Source of the DNA: Flavobacteriales bacterium
GTDB lineage: Bacteria > Bacteroidota > Bacteroidia > Flavobacteriales > Flavobacteriaceae
Length of the DNA: 34,122 bases
Direction of reading: 5' to 3'
NCBI GenBank assembly: GCA_027061855.1
Contig: JAMOVT010000074.1
Location: 1 to 34,122, forward strand
Below, in pieces: positions 32,897 through 34,122 of the stretch. The position numbers and the translations under genes were made by a program. Positions within the stretch are counted from its first letter, which is position 1. The number at the start of each line of letters is the position of its first letter. The notes beneath the pieces are model-generated. The model worked only from the letters and a program-made list of their open reading frames with translations. It had not been told where the DNA came from and did not search any database.

Positions 32897-34122
32897 ATGA
32901 GAAAATATCAACTTTCCGATTGGTTACCCACCACCCTAAAAGAAGTGAAAAAACGAGGCTGGGATGAGCTGGATGTGATTTTATTCAGCGGTGATGCCTA
33001 TATCGATCATCCTTCCTTCGGGCCTGCCGTAGTGGGGCGAATTTTCGAAAGTTTCGGTTTGCGTATTGCCATTGTTCCTCAACCCAATGTCCGTGACAAC
33101 CTGCAAGATTTCATAAAATTAGGGCGTCCGCGTCTGTTTTTTGCCGTAACTGCCGGTAGTATGGATTCTATGGTCAGCAATTATACAGCCAGCAAAAAAC
33201 CCAGAGACAAAGATGCTTATACACCGGGAGGTGAAAAAGGATTCCGTCCCGATTATGCAAGCATTAAATACAGCCAAATTCTCAAAAATTTTTATCCCGA
33301 TGTTCCTATTCTCATCGGAGGAATTGAAGCTTCCTTGCGTCGCGTTACTCATTATGATTATTGGAGTGACCGCTTGAAACCTTCTATTTTGGCCGAATCC
33401 GGAGCGGATTTATTGGTTTACGGTATGGGTGAGCAACCGCTGCGGGAAATTGTTCGTTTGGTAGAAAGAGGCGTTCCCTTTTCTTCTTTGAAAACAATCC
33501 GCCAGACTGCCTATTTGCAAGATAAAAATCAGGCTTTGCCAAAAAACAAAAACTGGGAAGACATCCGTTTATTTTCTCATGAAGAATGTTTAACGGATAA
33601 AAAAGCCTTTGCAAGAAATTTCAAAACCATTGAAATCGAGGCGAATATGCTCACTCCCAAAAGACGATTATTACAGGATATAGGCGATAAAACCCTGGTG
33701 ATCAACCCGGCTTTTCCCGCTATGACGGAAAACGAAATTGATGCTGCTTTCGACCTTCCGTTTACGCGTATGCCTCATCCGAAATACCGTAAAAGAGGAC
33801 CGATCCCCGCCTATGAAATGATTAAGCATTCCATCAATATCCATCGCGGTTGTTTCGGCGGATGTAGTTTCTGTACCATCTCCGCACATCAGGGAAAATT
33901 TATTGCCAGCAGGAGCAAATCATCCATTCAAAAAGAACTGGAACAAATCACACAACAGGAAGATTTTAAAGGATATATTTCCGACATCGGCGGTCCTTCG
34001 GCCAATATGTACCGAATGAAAGGAAAAGACCTCTCTATTTGTGAAAAATGTACTTCTCCTTCTTGTATTTATCCCGTCGTTTGCAGTAATTTAGATACTT
34101 CTCATAAAGATTTATTGGATAT
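32897..34122 (+). CDS. ygiQ: YgiQ-family radical SAM protein, partial at 3' end
   Basis: The frame is open from ATG 32897 to the window edge (408 codons seen, no stop), so the C-terminus is missing. The N-terminus MRKYQLSDWLPTT, with 'DVILFSGDAYIDHPSFGP', is typical of the YgiQ / UPF0313 family. Cys319-x3-Cys323-x2-Cys326 in RGCFGGCSFCTI forms the radical SAM [4Fe-4S] site. 'IGGIEASLRRVTHYDYW' is another family signature. The reaction is unknown for this family; radical SAM chemistry is inferred. It is divergent from the PASTA gene with 140 bp between starts. Confidence 0.93.
   Translation, partial: MRKYQLSDWLPTTLKEVKKRGWDELDVILFSGDAYIDHPSFGPAVVGRIFESFGLRIAIVPQPNVRDNLQDFIKLGRPRLFFAVTAGSMDSMVSNYTASKKPRDKDAYTPGGEKGFRPDYASIKYSQILKNFYPDVPILIGGIEASLRRVTHYDYWSDRLKPSILAESGADLLVYGMGEQPLREIVRLVERGVPFSSLKTIRQTAYLQDKNQALPKNKNWEDIRLFSHEECLTDKKAFARNFKTIEIEANMLTPKRRLLQDIGDKTLVINPAFPAMTENEIDAAFDLPFTRMPHPKYRKRGPIPAYEMIKHSINIHRGCFGGCSFCTISAHQGKFIASRSKSSIQKELEQITQQEDFKGYISDIGGPSANMYRMKGKDLSICEKCTSPSCIYPVVCSNLDTSHKDLLD

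Overview
This window is a 34-kb piece of chromosome from a member of the Bacteroidota, most likely class Flavobacteriia. The evidence is: AT-rich composition; a recurrent promoter element TAnnTTTG just upstream of start codons, the -7 box of the Bacteroidota sigma factor; weak or absent Shine-Dalgarno sequences; two secreted proteins ending in type IX secretion (T9SS) sorting domains; an SDR-type threonine dehydrogenase like that of Flavobacterium; and lineage-typical small proteins (DUF4834, DUF4919). I see no rRNA, tRNA, CRISPR array, prophage, plasmid gene or transposase. The final gene runs off the right edge.

Layout. 1-259 is non-coding: a mosaic of inverted repeats (one MITE-like) and a bidirectional terminator. 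260-5508 (minus): a secreted VPS10/sortilin-like protein, a 2-Cys peroxiredoxin with a complete promoter, and a DUF4919 gene translationally coupled to an ArsC-type arsenate reductase. 5545-7598 (plus): a gamma-glutamyltransferase lipoprotein and a DUF4834 protein. 7599-12258 (minus): recF, glmM, a class V aminotransferase (cysteine desulfurase-like) and a rhomboid protease with its own putative promoter. 12508-16096 (plus): a T9SS-exported metallophosphoesterase, a tiny membrane protein, a DUF1858 redox-disulfide protein and an ALDH7-type dehydrogenase that overlaps it. 16157-17423 (minus): two uncharacterised genes. 17687-25301 (plus): a compact run of an M28-like lipoprotein, a phosphohexomutase, an MsbA-like ABC exporter and priA. 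25298-29251 (minus): a lipoprotein of unknown function and a large T9SS-exported BNR/VPS10 protein. 29356-30315 (plus): threonine dehydrogenase. 30317-32756 (minus): PASTA protein, RluD-type pseudouridine synthase, glutamate racemase. 32897-end (plus): YgiQ-type radical SAM protein, partial.

Themes. Envelope and peptidoglycan precursor functions recur (glmM, murI, PASTA protein, MsbA-like exporter), with DNA repair and replication restart (recF, priA), redox and arsenate handling, and secreted or surface proteins. Most same-strand neighbours lie within 0-30 bp, and three convergent pairs meet with 0-1 bp or overlap without a hairpin terminator.

I do not see an obvious new multi-gene defence or biosynthetic system; this looks mainly like core chromosome. 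The best leads are an M28-family lipoprotein whose catalytic glutamate position is lysine and whose aspartate ligand position is histidine, the lipoprotein plus T9SS protein pair, the 110-bp MITE-like element, the small Cys/Gly/Trp-motif protein, a conserved but unexplained gene pair at 16157-17423, and promoter geometry that fixes two start codons and suggests leaderless ygiQ translation.
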